A DNA stretch of 12,369 nucleotides from Deltaproteobacteria bacterium (GTDB taxonomy: Bacteria > Desulfobacterota > Desulfobulbia > Desulfobulbales > Desulfobulbaceae), in NCBI GenBank assembly GCA_024277485.1, contig JAJRVA010000205.1, positions 1 through 12,369 on the forward strand. Direction: 5' to 3'. The translations under genes were made by a program, and so were the position numbers. Below are positions 1-6,394 of this stretch, in pieces. The notes beneath the pieces are model-generated. The model ran no database searches, had not been told where the DNA came from, and worked only from the letters and a program-made list of their open reading frames with translations. Numbering within the stretch: position 1 is the stretch's first letter; each line of letters starts with the position of its first letter.

Positions 1-10
1 TAGTACGCAT
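1..10 (-). CDS. First codons of a gene downstream of glnB (partial, runs off the window)
   Basis: Reading the minus strand, ATG CGT ACT begins at position 10 and leaves the window after three codons. It is preceded by GAGGAGA about six bases upstream, a strong ribosome binding site. The gene lies 45 bp after the glnB stop on the same strand, so it is probably co-transcribed with glnB. In many bacteria the gene after a PII gene is glnA (glutamine synthetase) or amtB (ammonium transporter). That is context only: three residues (Met-Arg-Thr) cannot identify the product. Confidence 0.5.
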
Positions 11-55
11 CTGTTTCTCCTCGTGATGTTGAGTCTGCTATGGTTGGTTGATTTC

Positions 56-412
<357 letters not shown>

Positions 413-450
413 TTATGTTGATAAAAGTGGTTGCTGCATGGCCTGGATAT

Positions 451-466
451 ATCAATCTGTGTGCCA
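451..466 (-). promoter_or_regulatory. Sigma-54-like promoter for glnB
   Basis: The minus strand reads TGGCAC-ACAGA-TTGAT. This matches the -24 element TGGCAC exactly and keeps the correct spacing to a -12 element TTGAT, where the consensus is TTGC(A/T). The invariant C of the -12 GC is an A here, which is the main weakness. Transcription would start near 441, about 45 bases before the glnB ATG. Sigma-54/NtrC control of PII genes is established in many proteobacteria, which makes the match more credible. Confidence 0.4.
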
Positions 467-545
467 CACATTGAAGTCAGGGGTATTTTGTGAGTATCAT
501 CTTGATATTAGATGGAAATATGTTTTCATGCCAGGCGCGCGGGCA

Positions 546-561
546 GGGCACGGGTGATGCC
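546..561 (+). promoter_or_regulatory. Sigma-54-like element facing thiC
   Basis: The plus strand reads GGGCACG-GGTG-ATGCC. The defining GG (547-548) and GC (559-560) are separated by exactly ten bases, and nine of the eleven consensus positions TGGCACG/TTGC agree. Transcription would begin near 572 and give a leader of about 250 nt before thiC that contains the dyad at 574-601 and the small ORF at 676-744. There is no functional evidence, and the T at the first position of both elements is missing. Confidence 0.28.
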
Positions 562-573
562 GAGACTATACAA

Positions 574-601
574 TTTTGTAATAATGGGCATTATTGCAAA
601 A
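574..601. promoter_or_regulatory. 28-bp imperfect palindrome (putative operator or RNA hairpin)
   Basis: The left arm TTTTGTAATAATGG and the right arm GCATTATTGCAAAA are inverted repeats that agree at 12 of 14 positions. The exceptions are one T/G pair, which could wobble in RNA, and the central GG. It lies between the divergent promoter-like elements, about 135-160 bp upstream of the predicted glnB start site. That position suits an activator (enhancer) site for glnB or an operator/leader hairpin for thiC. The half-site does not match an NtrC site (GCAC/GTGC), and I cannot assign the cognate regulator. Confidence 0.5.
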
Positions 602-675
602 CAGTATTGTAAGTTTTTGCGGCTGCCGGCAGCTTTTGTGTCTGCTGTGGAGCAGGAAGTATGGAGAGGAGGTAC

Positions 676-744
676 ATGTTTTGCCTTGACTTTCTGTTGA
701 AGGCGTTGCTTTCTTCACATTTAGCAGGTAATATATGGTATTAA
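676..744 (+). CDS. Possible 22-residue leader peptide or small protein upstream of thiC
   Basis: A short frame begins with ATG and ends with TAA, encoding MFCLDFLLKALLSSHLAGNI followed by Trp-Tyr. A perfect anti-Shine-Dalgarno match, AGGAGGT (667-673), lies just upstream; its distance to the ATG is short (two bases after the T). The peptide is mostly hydrophobic and could form a short membrane segment. It ends 79 bp before thiC, and its stop codon runs into an AT hairpin and T-rich tract. It could be a leader peptide, a membrane microprotein or a chance ORF. The quality of the ribosome binding site is the only positive evidence. Confidence 0.28.
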   Translation: MFCLDFLLKALLSSHLAGNIWY

Positions 745-823
745 TTTTTTGTTTTTTGAATGTACGTGAGCCGATTTACTATTTTTTATCATGCTGATGA
801 GCAGGTAGACGAGGACAACTTAA

Positions 824-2155
824 ATGACAATACGTGAAGATGCCCTGTCCGGCAGGTCAACCGGGATTTTTGAGAAATGTGCAGCCCGGGAATCTGTTGA
901 AGTGAGTGCGCTTATGGCCGGGGTGGCTGAAGGGACCATTGCCATTCCGAAAAATATTCATCATGACTTTGCCGGTGTGATGGCTATTGGCAAAGGAACT
1001 TCGACCAAGGTAAACGCCAACATAGGTTCATCAAGGGACATCGCCAACCTCGGCGGGGAGCTGGAAAAACTGAAAGCAGCTGTGGATGCCGGAACCGATA
1101 CCGTCATGGACCTCAGTATGGGAGGCGACCTTGATGAGGTCAGGAAAGGTATCCTGGAGAACTGCCCGGTTCCGCTCGGCACGGTCCCTATCTATCAGGC
1201 TGTTGCGGAAACGGTTGAGCAGCAGGGCAGGGAAATAGTTGAGGTTACGGTAGACCACATTTTCAACACCATTGAAAAACAGGCGATTGACGGGGTTGAC
1301 TTCATGACGATTCACTGCGGGATTACAAAAAATCTCCAGGAGAGAATGCTCCGGCAGAAGAGGATCATGGGGGTTGTGAGCCGTGGCGGCTCTTTTCTGC
1401 TCGAATGGATGAGCTACCATAAAAAGGAAAATCCCCTGTACGAACGTTTTGATGATCTGTTAGCCATTCTCAGGGAGCATGAAGTAACCTTGAGCCTGGG
1501 GGACGGTATCCGGCCGGGATGCCTGGCCGATGCCACAGACCGCAACCAGGTCCAGGAACTGATTCACCTGGGCGAGCTGACGGAAAGAGCCTGGGACGCG
1601 GGTGTGCAGGTGATTATTGAAGGTCCCGGTCATATGCCGATGGATCAGATTACCGCCAACGTCCTCCTGCAGAAGCAGATGTGCAAGGGTGCCCCGTTTT
1701 ATGTGCTTGGCCCCCTGGTCACTGATATCGCACCGGGCTATGATCATATTACCGGGGCTATCGGGGGGGCAATTGCCGCTGCGGCCGGCGCTGATTACCT
1801 CTGTTATGTGACCCCGGCTGAACACCTCAAGCTTCCCAATATTGATGATGTCCACGAAGGGGTCATCGCCTCGAAGATCGCCGCCCATGCCGCTGATATT
1901 GTCAAGGGGATTCCTGCGGCGATCGAGCGGGACAACGAGATGGCCCTCCGGAGAAACCGGCTTGACTGGAAAGGCCAGATTGAGATGTCGATAGACCCTG
2001 CCAAAGCCGCCCGTTTCCGGGAAGAAGGCCAGAGCGACAAGGGCCCGACATGTTCAATGTGCGGTTCATATTGTGCAATCCAGGTTTTTAATCGTTCACA
2101 GCATAATTTGGAAAAGGAGCTTCACGATGTCGGATGTAGCAGGAGTAGTCAGTAA
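824..2155 (+). CDS. thiC: ThiC-family phosphomethylpyrimidine synthase (short type; BzaF-like function possible)
   Basis: ThiC is a non-canonical radical-SAM enzyme that rearranges aminoimidazole ribotide to hydroxymethylpyrimidine phosphate for thiamine synthesis. At 443 residues this is the short form without the N-terminal extension of E. coli-type ThiC. Family blocks are clear: VVSRGGS (184-190), LSLGDGIRPG (223-232), EGPGHMPMDQI (266-276, with metal-site His270), LGPLVTDIAPGYDHIT (295-310) and YVTPAEHL with His334. The C-terminal cysteines are C410, C413 and C417, i.e. CX2CX3C rather than the CX2CX4C of E. coli-type ThiC. Paralogues of this family (BzaA/BzaB/BzaF) make hydroxybenzimidazole for cobamides from the same substrate, and family blocks alone do not exclude that role. 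No thi or cobamide genes are adjacent. GAGG at 811-814 supports the start. Confidence 0.88.
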   Translation: MTIREDALSGRSTGIFEKCAARESVEVSALMAGVAEGTIAIPKNIHHDFAGVMAIGKGTSTKVNANIGSSRDIANLGGELEKLKAAVDAGTDTVMDLSMGGDLDEVRKGILENCPVPLGTVPIYQAVAETVEQQGREIVEVTVDHIFNTIEKQAIDGVDFMTIHCGITKNLQERMLRQKRIMGVVSRGGSFLLEWMSYHKKENPLYERFDDLLAILREHEVTLSLGDGIRPGCLADATDRNQVQELIHLGELTERAWDAGVQVIIEGPGHMPMDQITANVLLQKQMCKGAPFYVLGPLVTDIAPGYDHITGAIGGAIAAAAGADYLCYVTPAEHLKLPNIDDVHEGVIASKIAAHAADIVKGIPAAIERDNEMALRRNRLDWKGQIEMSIDPAKAARFREEGQSDKGPTCSMCGSYCAIQVFNRSQHNLEKELHDVGCSRSSQ

Positions 2156-2498
2156 CACTGCCGAAAAAGCGGGTGGATTCCTGGGCAGGATCAGTGAGCT
2201 GATCAGTTCAACCCAGATACCCCGGCAGATATCTGAGGTTGATGCGGGGGGGCTTTTCAGTAACCCGATATTCCTGGTTCCCTTTGTCGCCTTCATCGGC
2301 TGGGAGCTGTATAAAAAACAGTTCAAGGAAATTGTCGTCATTGCCCTGCTTGTCGGGGTCTGGTATTTGTCAGGTACGCATTACATGCAGACATTGATTG
2401 TCAACGGGGAGTTGCAGATCGGCAAGATACTGCCGGTTATGTTCGGCGGCGCGGCAGTACTGGGGATTATTATATATATGTATTTCGGACGGTCTTAG
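2127..2498 (+). CDS. Small three-helix membrane protein of unknown function
   Basis: I do not recognise this 123-residue protein. An amphipathic N-terminus of about 40 residues (MSDVAGVVSNTAEKAGGFLG and onward) is followed by three likely membrane helices: about 46-63 (NPIFLVPFVAFIGWELY), 69-88 (EIVVIALLVGVWYLSG) and 100-120 (ILPVMFGGAAVLGIIIYMYF). Lysines between helices 1 and 2 suggest a cytoplasmic loop. The ATG at 2127 is chosen because AAAAGGAG (2112-2119) precedes it at good spacing; a longer reading from 2073 lies inside thiC and adds an unlikely extension. The gene overlaps the last 29 nt of thiC in another frame, so translation is probably coupled. No function in thiamine metabolism can be claimed from this context alone. 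Confidence 0.8.
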   Translation: MSDVAGVVSNTAEKAGGFLGRISELISSTQIPRQISEVDAGGLFSNPIFLVPFVAFIGWELYKKQFKEIVVIALLVGVWYLSGTHYMQTLIVNGELQIGKILPVMFGGAAVLGIIIYMYFGRS

Positions 2499-2540
2499 GT
2501 CGAGGGGGCCTTCATCTTCCTGAGAAGAGGTGATCCGTTG

Positions 2541-2564
2541 ATTACCGGTGGCGGTAATATTACC
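2541..2564. promoter_or_regulatory. Triple ATTACC half-site cluster upstream of the cNMP-type regulator
   Basis: ATTACC (2541-2546), GGTAAT (2553-2558) and ATTACC (2559-2564) form a perfect 12-bp palindrome GGTAATATTACC plus a third inverted half-site six bases away. Either pair could also form a hairpin in RNA. The cluster lies about 80-100 bp before the preferred start of the regulator gene, where an operator would be expected. The cognate protein is unknown. Confidence 0.35.
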
Positions 2565-2640
2565 CGTTCTTACAGATTCAATCCTTACGGCCCCTGGAAA
2601 AATCTCACTTCCGGACAGGTATGGGATAGAGAGTCATTTT

Positions 2641-3762
2641 ATGGAATTTCGTAACGCAATATTTGTTGTCACTGAGGAGCGTTTCTGCCCTATTTACAAT
2701 GTCGGAGACGAGTTTAACGTCCTGAGAGATGCCCTGACCATACCCGGTGTCAAGCCGGCCTGTCTTATTCTTGTCCGTTCCATAATGAGAATTGTCGAGG
2801 GCCAGGATGCCCTGAAAAGGCATACCGTGTTCGGGACCCGGAAGGTCAAGTTTGAATGCGGTGGTTGCAGCGGACTGCTCCGTTTTGAATATAAGAAGGA
2901 AAAGGAATATGCCACCACCCAGATGAAGCTTCTGGCTTCAGCTCAGAAACGCAGAGAGTCTAAGGAGCTGGAGGAGTTCACTGATATGCTGAAAAGCTTT
3001 CCGGTTTTCGCGCCGCTCAGCGATAATGACCTGTACGATCTCTTTACCCTGCTCAGGTTTAAAAAATATGGACGTGATGAGATTATTCTCCGTGCGGGAG
3101 ATCCGGGAACCAACCTGTACATCATACTTACCGGCAGGGTGGAAGTTGTCGATGATGATGGCGAAACCATAACGGAAATGCAGTCCGGCGGGGTCTTCGG
3201 TGAAATGAGCCTCCTGACGGGGGCGCCTGTTGTTACTTCTGTCTACAGCAGGGAGGAAACGAAACTTGCATCCCTGACAAGCAAGGATTTCAAGCATGTC
3301 CTGCACCGGTATCCGGTCCTGCATGTTTTCTTCTACCGTCTGCTCATTGACCGGGCCGGGAAAATGAGCCGGCAGTTGACTCGTGAAATCGGCTCCGGCA
3401 TGACCGGAGATATTACCCAGGTTCACGTTGTAGACCTGTTTCAGATGATCAATTCAGGTCAGAAGACAGGAACAGTGGAGTTGAATTTCGATGACGGCAG
3501 GGCAATGGTCTACTTCAGCGAAGGCGAACTGGTCTATGCGGAATATAATGACCTGCTGGGCAAGGAAGCGTTTTTTGCCTTGCTGGGGAAGACCAGCGGC
3601 CAGTTCACTTTCAGTCCGGGCATTCCATCCGAGGTCGAAGATTTCGATGTGATCGGCGGCTTCATGGGGCTGGTCATGGAAGGTATGCAGAGGCTGGATG
3701 AGGGGTCTGATCTGCCCGAAGGTATGGAGCTCCCGGATTCAAAAGCAGATCAGTATTTTTAG
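2641..3762 (+). CDS. Regulator with Cys-containing N-terminus, cNMP-binding fold and DUF4388
   Basis: Three parts are visible in 373 residues. Residues 1-90 form a small domain (starting MEFRNAIFVVTEERFCPIYN) with C16, C41 and a CGGC pair at C73/C76, possibly metal- or redox-sensing. Residues about 118-245 are a cyclic-nucleotide-binding-like beta barrel with GDPGTNLYIILTGRVEV and FGEMSLL (186-192). Residues about 256-354 match DUF4388 (PATAN), a signalling module. The phosphate-cassette Arg of true cAMP receptors (PRxA) is replaced in APVVTSV (195-201), so cyclic nucleotide may not be the ligand. No DNA-binding helix-turn-helix was found, so it is probably not a CRP-type transcription factor. 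The ATG at 2641, with AGAGAG seven bases upstream, is preferred over a GTG at 2548 because the conserved region begins there and the upstream DNA contains operator-like repeats. Confidence 0.82.
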   Translation: MEFRNAIFVVTEERFCPIYNVGDEFNVLRDALTIPGVKPACLILVRSIMRIVEGQDALKRHTVFGTRKVKFECGGCSGLLRFEYKKEKEYATTQMKLLASAQKRRESKELEEFTDMLKSFPVFAPLSDNDLYDLFTLLRFKKYGRDEIILRAGDPGTNLYIILTGRVEVVDDDGETITEMQSGGVFGEMSLLTGAPVVTSVYSREETKLASLTSKDFKHVLHRYPVLHVFFYRLLIDRAGKMSRQLTREIGSGMTGDITQVHVVDLFQMINSGQKTGTVELNFDDGRAMVYFSEGELVYAEYNDLLGKEAFFALLGKTSGQFTFSPGIPSEVEDFDVIGGFMGLVMEGMQRLDEGSDLPEGMELPDSKADQYF

Positions 3763-3841
3763 ACCCGCATGTCTATTGCCAGGATCGTCGCGAAAAGTCG
3801 GCGGGTACCGTAGACAGGGTTCTTAACGGCTGTACTGGCAA
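3763..3841. other. Convergent intergenic region with three crossing inverted-repeat pairs
   Basis: The 86 bp between the regulator stop and the guaD stop contain three exact complementary pairs: ACCCGC (3763-3768) with GCGGGT (3801-3806), TGTCTA (3770-3775) with TAGACA (3811-3816), and TTGCCAG (3776-3782) with CTGGCAA (3835-3841). The complements occur in the same order as the originals, so the pairs cross instead of nesting. There is no T tract, so a classical intrinsic terminator is not evident for either gene. The pairs could be mutually exclusive hairpins, a pseudoknot or coincidence. Confidence 0.35.
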
Positions 3842-3848
3842 GAGAATC

Positions 3849-4322
3849 TCAATAGGGCTGTCTGCCCTCAAATGAAAGCCACTTCCGCATAACCTGCAAC
3901 GTCTCATTGCGAAAATTTTGTTCACTTTTCAGAGAACGTCTGTCTTCCGGCAGGCAGACCTCCCGGTAAATGAAGTCGTCATCAAAGCCGATGTCGGCCG
4001 CATCCTGCCTGGTTGCCCCATATGTCAGGCGCCGGATCCCAGCCCAGTAGATTGCGGCAAGACACATGGGGCAGGGTTCACAGTTGACATGGATATGGCA
4101 ACCCTCCAGCCGGTAATGTCCCAGGTTTAAGCAGGCATCCCTGATCGCGACAATCTCCGCATGGGCTGACGGGTCATTGGTCCTGAGCACCCTGTTCCAG
4201 CCCCTGCCGATAATTTTTTCATCCAGGACAATAACAGCACCAAAGGGCCCACCGTCTCCGCGTAGCATCCCCTGCTCGGCAAGTTTCACCGCCTCCCGCA
4301 TAAAGTGATTTTCGGCTGTCAT
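3849..4322 (-). CDS. guaD: Guanine deaminase (cytidine-deaminase fold)
   Basis: Zinc hydrolase of the cytidine deaminase superfamily, expected to convert guanine to xanthine and ammonia in purine salvage or nitrogen scavenging. The 157-residue length matches the Bacillus subtilis-type GuaD. The zinc site is HAE (His54, Glu56 as proton shuttle) and PCPMC (Cys84, Cys87). GGPFGAVIV (24-32), the GFDDDFIY block (112-119) and the C-terminal Tyr157 resemble B. subtilis GuaD, whose C-terminal tail contributes to the active site. These features separate it from tRNA adenosine deaminase TadA, which lacks the GFDD(D/S)FIY block and this tail. The start is 14 bases after the fabB stop with no clear ribosome binding site, so translation may be coupled to fabB. 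Substrate assignment is by family resemblance. Confidence 0.88.
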   Translation of the reverse strand: MTAENHFMREAVKLAEQGMLRGDGGPFGAVIVLDEKIIGRGWNRVLRTNDPSAHAEIVAIRDACLNLGHYRLEGCHIHVNCEPCPMCLAAIYWAGIRRLTYGATRQDAADIGFDDDFIYREVCLPEDRRSLKSEQNFRNETLQVMRKWLSFEGRQPY

Positions 4323-4336
4323 TGGTCAGGAGCTTT

Positions 4337-5545
4337 TCAGTATTTTCGGAGAACAAGGCAGGCATTCGTGCCGCCGAAACCATAGCTGTTGGACATGACG
4401 GTACGTAGTTCCACCTGGTGCATTGTCGTAACAATAGGCATGTCCGCTGCCTGCGGGTCAATGGTTTCGATATTTGCCGAAGCGGCGATGAAACCGTGTT
4501 TCAGCATGAGCAGAGAGTAAATTGCTTCGTGGACCCCTGCGGCACCAAGGGAGTGTCCGGAGAGTGATTTGGTGGAGCTGATCGGAGGGATTTCGCCGCC
4601 GAAAACATCCCTGATGGCCTGCAGTTCCACCAGGTCGCCGATGGGAGTCGAGGTGCCATGGGCGTTAATATAATCTATCCGGGAGTCCACGGTTTCAAGC
4701 CCTGACTGCATACAGCGCACCGCTCCCTCACCTGAGGGCGCAACGACCTGGTATCCGTCCGCGGTGGCGCCGTAGCCGATTATTTCAGCGTAAACAGGTG
4801 CTCCACGTTTCAGAGCATGTTCAAGTTCCTCAAGCACAACAACACCTGCCCCGTTGGCAACAACAAATCCGTCGCGGTCAATATCATAGGGCCGGGAGGC
4901 CCGATCCGGGGTGTCGTTGAAGTTGGAGGACAGGGCGCCCATGGCGTCGAACATGCACGTCTGCCCCCAGTACTCTTCGTCACTGCCCCCGGCAAAGATA
5001 ATATCCTGTTTGCCGAGCTGGATCTGCTCCATACCTGCCCCGATACAGTGCGTACCCGTTGCGCAGGCGGATGAAATGGAATAACACACACCCTTGATTT
5101 TAAAGGGCGCGGTAAGGCCGGCTGACACAGTGGAACTCATGGTCCGGGGAACCATGAAGGGACTGAGTTTCCTGATCCCTCTTTTTCTGACGATGTCTGC
5201 CGTGTCCACGGCATTCGAGGCGGACGTTCCTCCTGATCCCATGATCAGGCCGCTGCGGGGGTTGGAAACCTGGTCCTCTGCCAGCCCGGAGTCTGCAACT
5301 GCCTGTTGCATGGCGATAAAGGCGTAGGCTGCTGCCGGTCCCATGAACCGCCGGATTTTTTTGGCGATACCGGCATTGATGTCAATGGACGTGAACCCGC
5401 CCAGCCTTGAGCGAAGTTGAAGCTTTTCATACGCCGGCTGGTAGGTGATGCCGGATTTCCCTTCACGCAGGGACACCAGGACATCCTCCACAGTGTCACC
5501 AAGGGGGGAGACGATCCCCATGCCGGTAATAACGACCCGTCGCAT
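4337..5545 (-). CDS. fabB: 3-oxoacyl-ACP synthase I (KAS I, FabB type)
   Basis: Condensing enzyme that extends acyl-ACP with malonyl-ACP in fatty acid synthesis. With the ATG at 5545 it has 402 residues, like E. coli FabB. Catalytic residues are all present: the nucleophilic Cys161 in SISSACATG, His296 in NAHGTSTP and His331 in [11 protein letters not shown], with Lys326 and the C-terminal [11 protein letters not shown]. Long stretches ([27 protein letters not shown]) favour FabB over FabF. FabB normally works with FabA for unsaturated fatty acids; no fabA lies in this window. A TTG at 5551 (GAGG ten bases upstream) could also start the protein and would overlap the ydfG stop by four bases. 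The ATG is preferred because MRRVVITG aligns with the E. coli start MKRAVITG. Confidence 0.95.
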   Translation of the reverse strand: MRRVVITGMGIVSPLGDTVEDVLVSLREGKSGITYQPAYEKLQLRSRLGGFTSIDINAGIAKKIRRFMGPAAAYAFIAMQQAVADSGLAEDQVSNPRSGLIMGSGGTSASNAVDTADIVRKRGIRKLSPFMVPRTMSSTVSAGLTAPFKIKGVCYSISSACATGTHCIGAGMEQIQLGKQDIIFAGGSDEEYWGQTCMFDAMGALSSNFNDTPDRASRPYDIDRDGFVVANGAGVVVLEELEHALKRGAPVYAEIIGYGATADGYQVVAPSGEGAVRCMQSGLETVDSRIDYINAHGTSTPIGDLVELQAIRDVFGGEIPPISSTKSLSGHSLGAAGVHEAIYSLLMLKHGFIAASANIETIDPQAADMPIVTTMHQVELRTVMSNSYGFGGTNACLVLRKY

Positions 5546-5547
5546 GC

Positions 5548-6315
5548 TCAACTGTCAGGGACCTCAGCCCGATGGACTGCAAGCGGTGCCCAGCTCTGAC
5601 ATACCGGCATTACCTCAAGCGCATTGATATTGACATGCTGCGGAACAGTGGTGAGCCAGTATACTATTTCTGCGATATTTTCCCCTTTAAGGGGTGTGGT
5701 ATCATGATAGATACTGTCGGCCTTGTCCTGGTCCCCGTGAAAGCGGACAACAGAAAATTCCGTTTCCGCCAGACCGGGTTCAATATTGGTTACCCGGATG
5801 GGGGTGCCGATGAGGTCCGCGCGCAGATTGTTTGAGAACTGCCTGACAAAGGCCTTGGTGGCTCCGTAGACGTTACCGCCGGGGTAGGGCCAGCTGCCGG
5901 CAACTGAGCCGATATTTATGATATGGCCGCTGTTACGGGCAACCATGCCGGGCAGGATGGTTCGGGTCAGGTAGTAGAGCCCTTTGATGTTGGTATCCAC
6001 CATCCGGTCCCAGTCGTCAAGATCAGCCTCCTGGGCCGGTTCCAGTCCCAGGGCAAGACCCGCATTGTTCACCAGTACGTCAATGTCCTGAAACTTTTCC
6101 GGCAGGCCTGCAATTGCCGCGGCCACCTGTTTCCTGTCCCGGACATCGAGACGGCAGACATGCATCGGGGTCTCTGGAAAGATTTCCGACAATTCTTGCA
6201 GGCGGTTCTCCCGGCGGCCGCAGATAATCAGCTGCCAGCCGTTTTCAGCAAAGAGTTCAGCCGTGGCACGGCCGAACCCGGCCGTGGCGCCGGTAATCAG
6301 AATGGTTTTCTTCAT
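5548..6315 (-). CDS. ydfG: YdfG-type NADP-dependent short-chain dehydrogenase
   Basis: Classical SDR of about 255 residues; E. coli YdfG oxidises 3-hydroxy acids such as L-allo-threonine, serine and 3-hydroxypropionate-type substrates with NADP. The Rossmann motif TGATAGFG is at residues 8-15, NNAG at 83-86, and the catalytic Ser137, Tyr150 and Lys154 lie in [20 protein letters not shown]. The GRR after the second strand fits NADP preference. Close resemblance to YdfG runs from [10 protein letters not shown] to [12 protein letters not shown]. The ATG at 6315 is chosen over an upstream TTG because the Rossmann strand begins directly after it. No ribosome binding site is evident, and the leader could be short. 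The gene directly precedes fabB, so a role in 3-hydroxyacyl metabolism is conceivable but unproven. Confidence 0.9.
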   Translation of the reverse strand: MKKTILITGATAGFGRATAELFAENGWQLIICGRRENRLQELSEIFPETPMHVCRLDVRDRKQVAAAIAGLPEKFQDIDVLVNNAGLALGLEPAQEADLDDWDRMVDTNIKGLYYLTRTILPGMVARNSGHIINIGSVAGSWPYPGGNVYGATKAFVRQFSNNLRADLIGTPIRVTNIEPGLAETEFSVVRFHGDQDKADSIYHDTTPLKGENIAEIVYWLTTVPQHVNINALEVMPVCQSWAPLAVHRAEVPDS

Positions 6316-6332
6316 GGCTGTGTAAAAAAACA

Positions 6333-6362
6333 AATTTTAGCTGAAAAAACAATATATTTCAG
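6333..6362 (-). promoter_or_regulatory. Possible sigma-70-type promoter for ydfG-fabB-guaD
   Basis: The minus strand has CTGAAA (6362-6357), a 17-bp spacer and TAAAAT (6339-6334), matching 4/6 and 5/6 of the -35 and -10 consensus. Initiation near 6327 would leave a leader of only about 12 nt, consistent with the missing ribosome binding site of ydfG. The -35 overlaps the terminator stem of the upstream operon. This is a pattern match only. Confidence 0.33.
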
Positions 6363-6389
6363 GAATTCCGGCCTGCCGGGGTGAAATAT
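6344..6389 (-). terminator. Intrinsic terminator of the cytochrome bc operon
   Basis: On the minus strand ATATTTCA (6389-6382) pairs perfectly with TGAAATAT (6361-6354). It encloses a GC-rich inner hairpin CCGGC-AG-GCCGG (6379-6368), and ATTG then six T residues (6349-6344) follow. The structure starts six bases after the end of the monoheme cytochrome gene and ends before ydfG, as expected for a factor-independent terminator. The outer stem is AT-only apart from one pair, and unpaired bases separate the stems, so efficiency is uncertain. Confidence 0.6.
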
Positions 6390-6394
6390 GCCGG

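Noticed and set aside
574..601. Fur or PerR box in the 28-bp dyad
   Set aside because: AATAATG...CATTATT resembles parts of Fur-family boxes, but the central spacing and TTTTG/CAAAA arms do not fit their consensus, and no iron or peroxide gene is adjacent.
622..633. GCTGCCGGCAGC followed by TTTTG as an intrinsic terminator
   Set aside because: The perfect palindrome has no loop, and the T tract is only four bases long. No gene ends nearby on the plus strand.
512..700. 62-codon ORF in the glnB-thiC spacer
   Set aside because: It has no ribosome binding site, runs through the dyads and promoter-like elements, and its translation resembles no protein family.
2548..2640. GTG start giving the cNMP-type regulator 31 more residues
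   Set aside because: The added residues look unlike a domain, the DNA contains operator-like repeats, and the ATG at 2641 has an acceptable ribosome binding site and starts the conserved region.
3849..4322. tRNA adenosine deaminase TadA as the identity of the deaminase
   Set aside because: The zinc motifs are shared, but the GFDDDFIY block and the C-terminal Tyr match guanine deaminase and are not TadA features.
6319..6333. TTG start for ydfG
   Set aside because: The extra six residues precede the normal SDR start, and the codon is rare and lacks a ribosome binding site. The ATG at 6315 fits the family.
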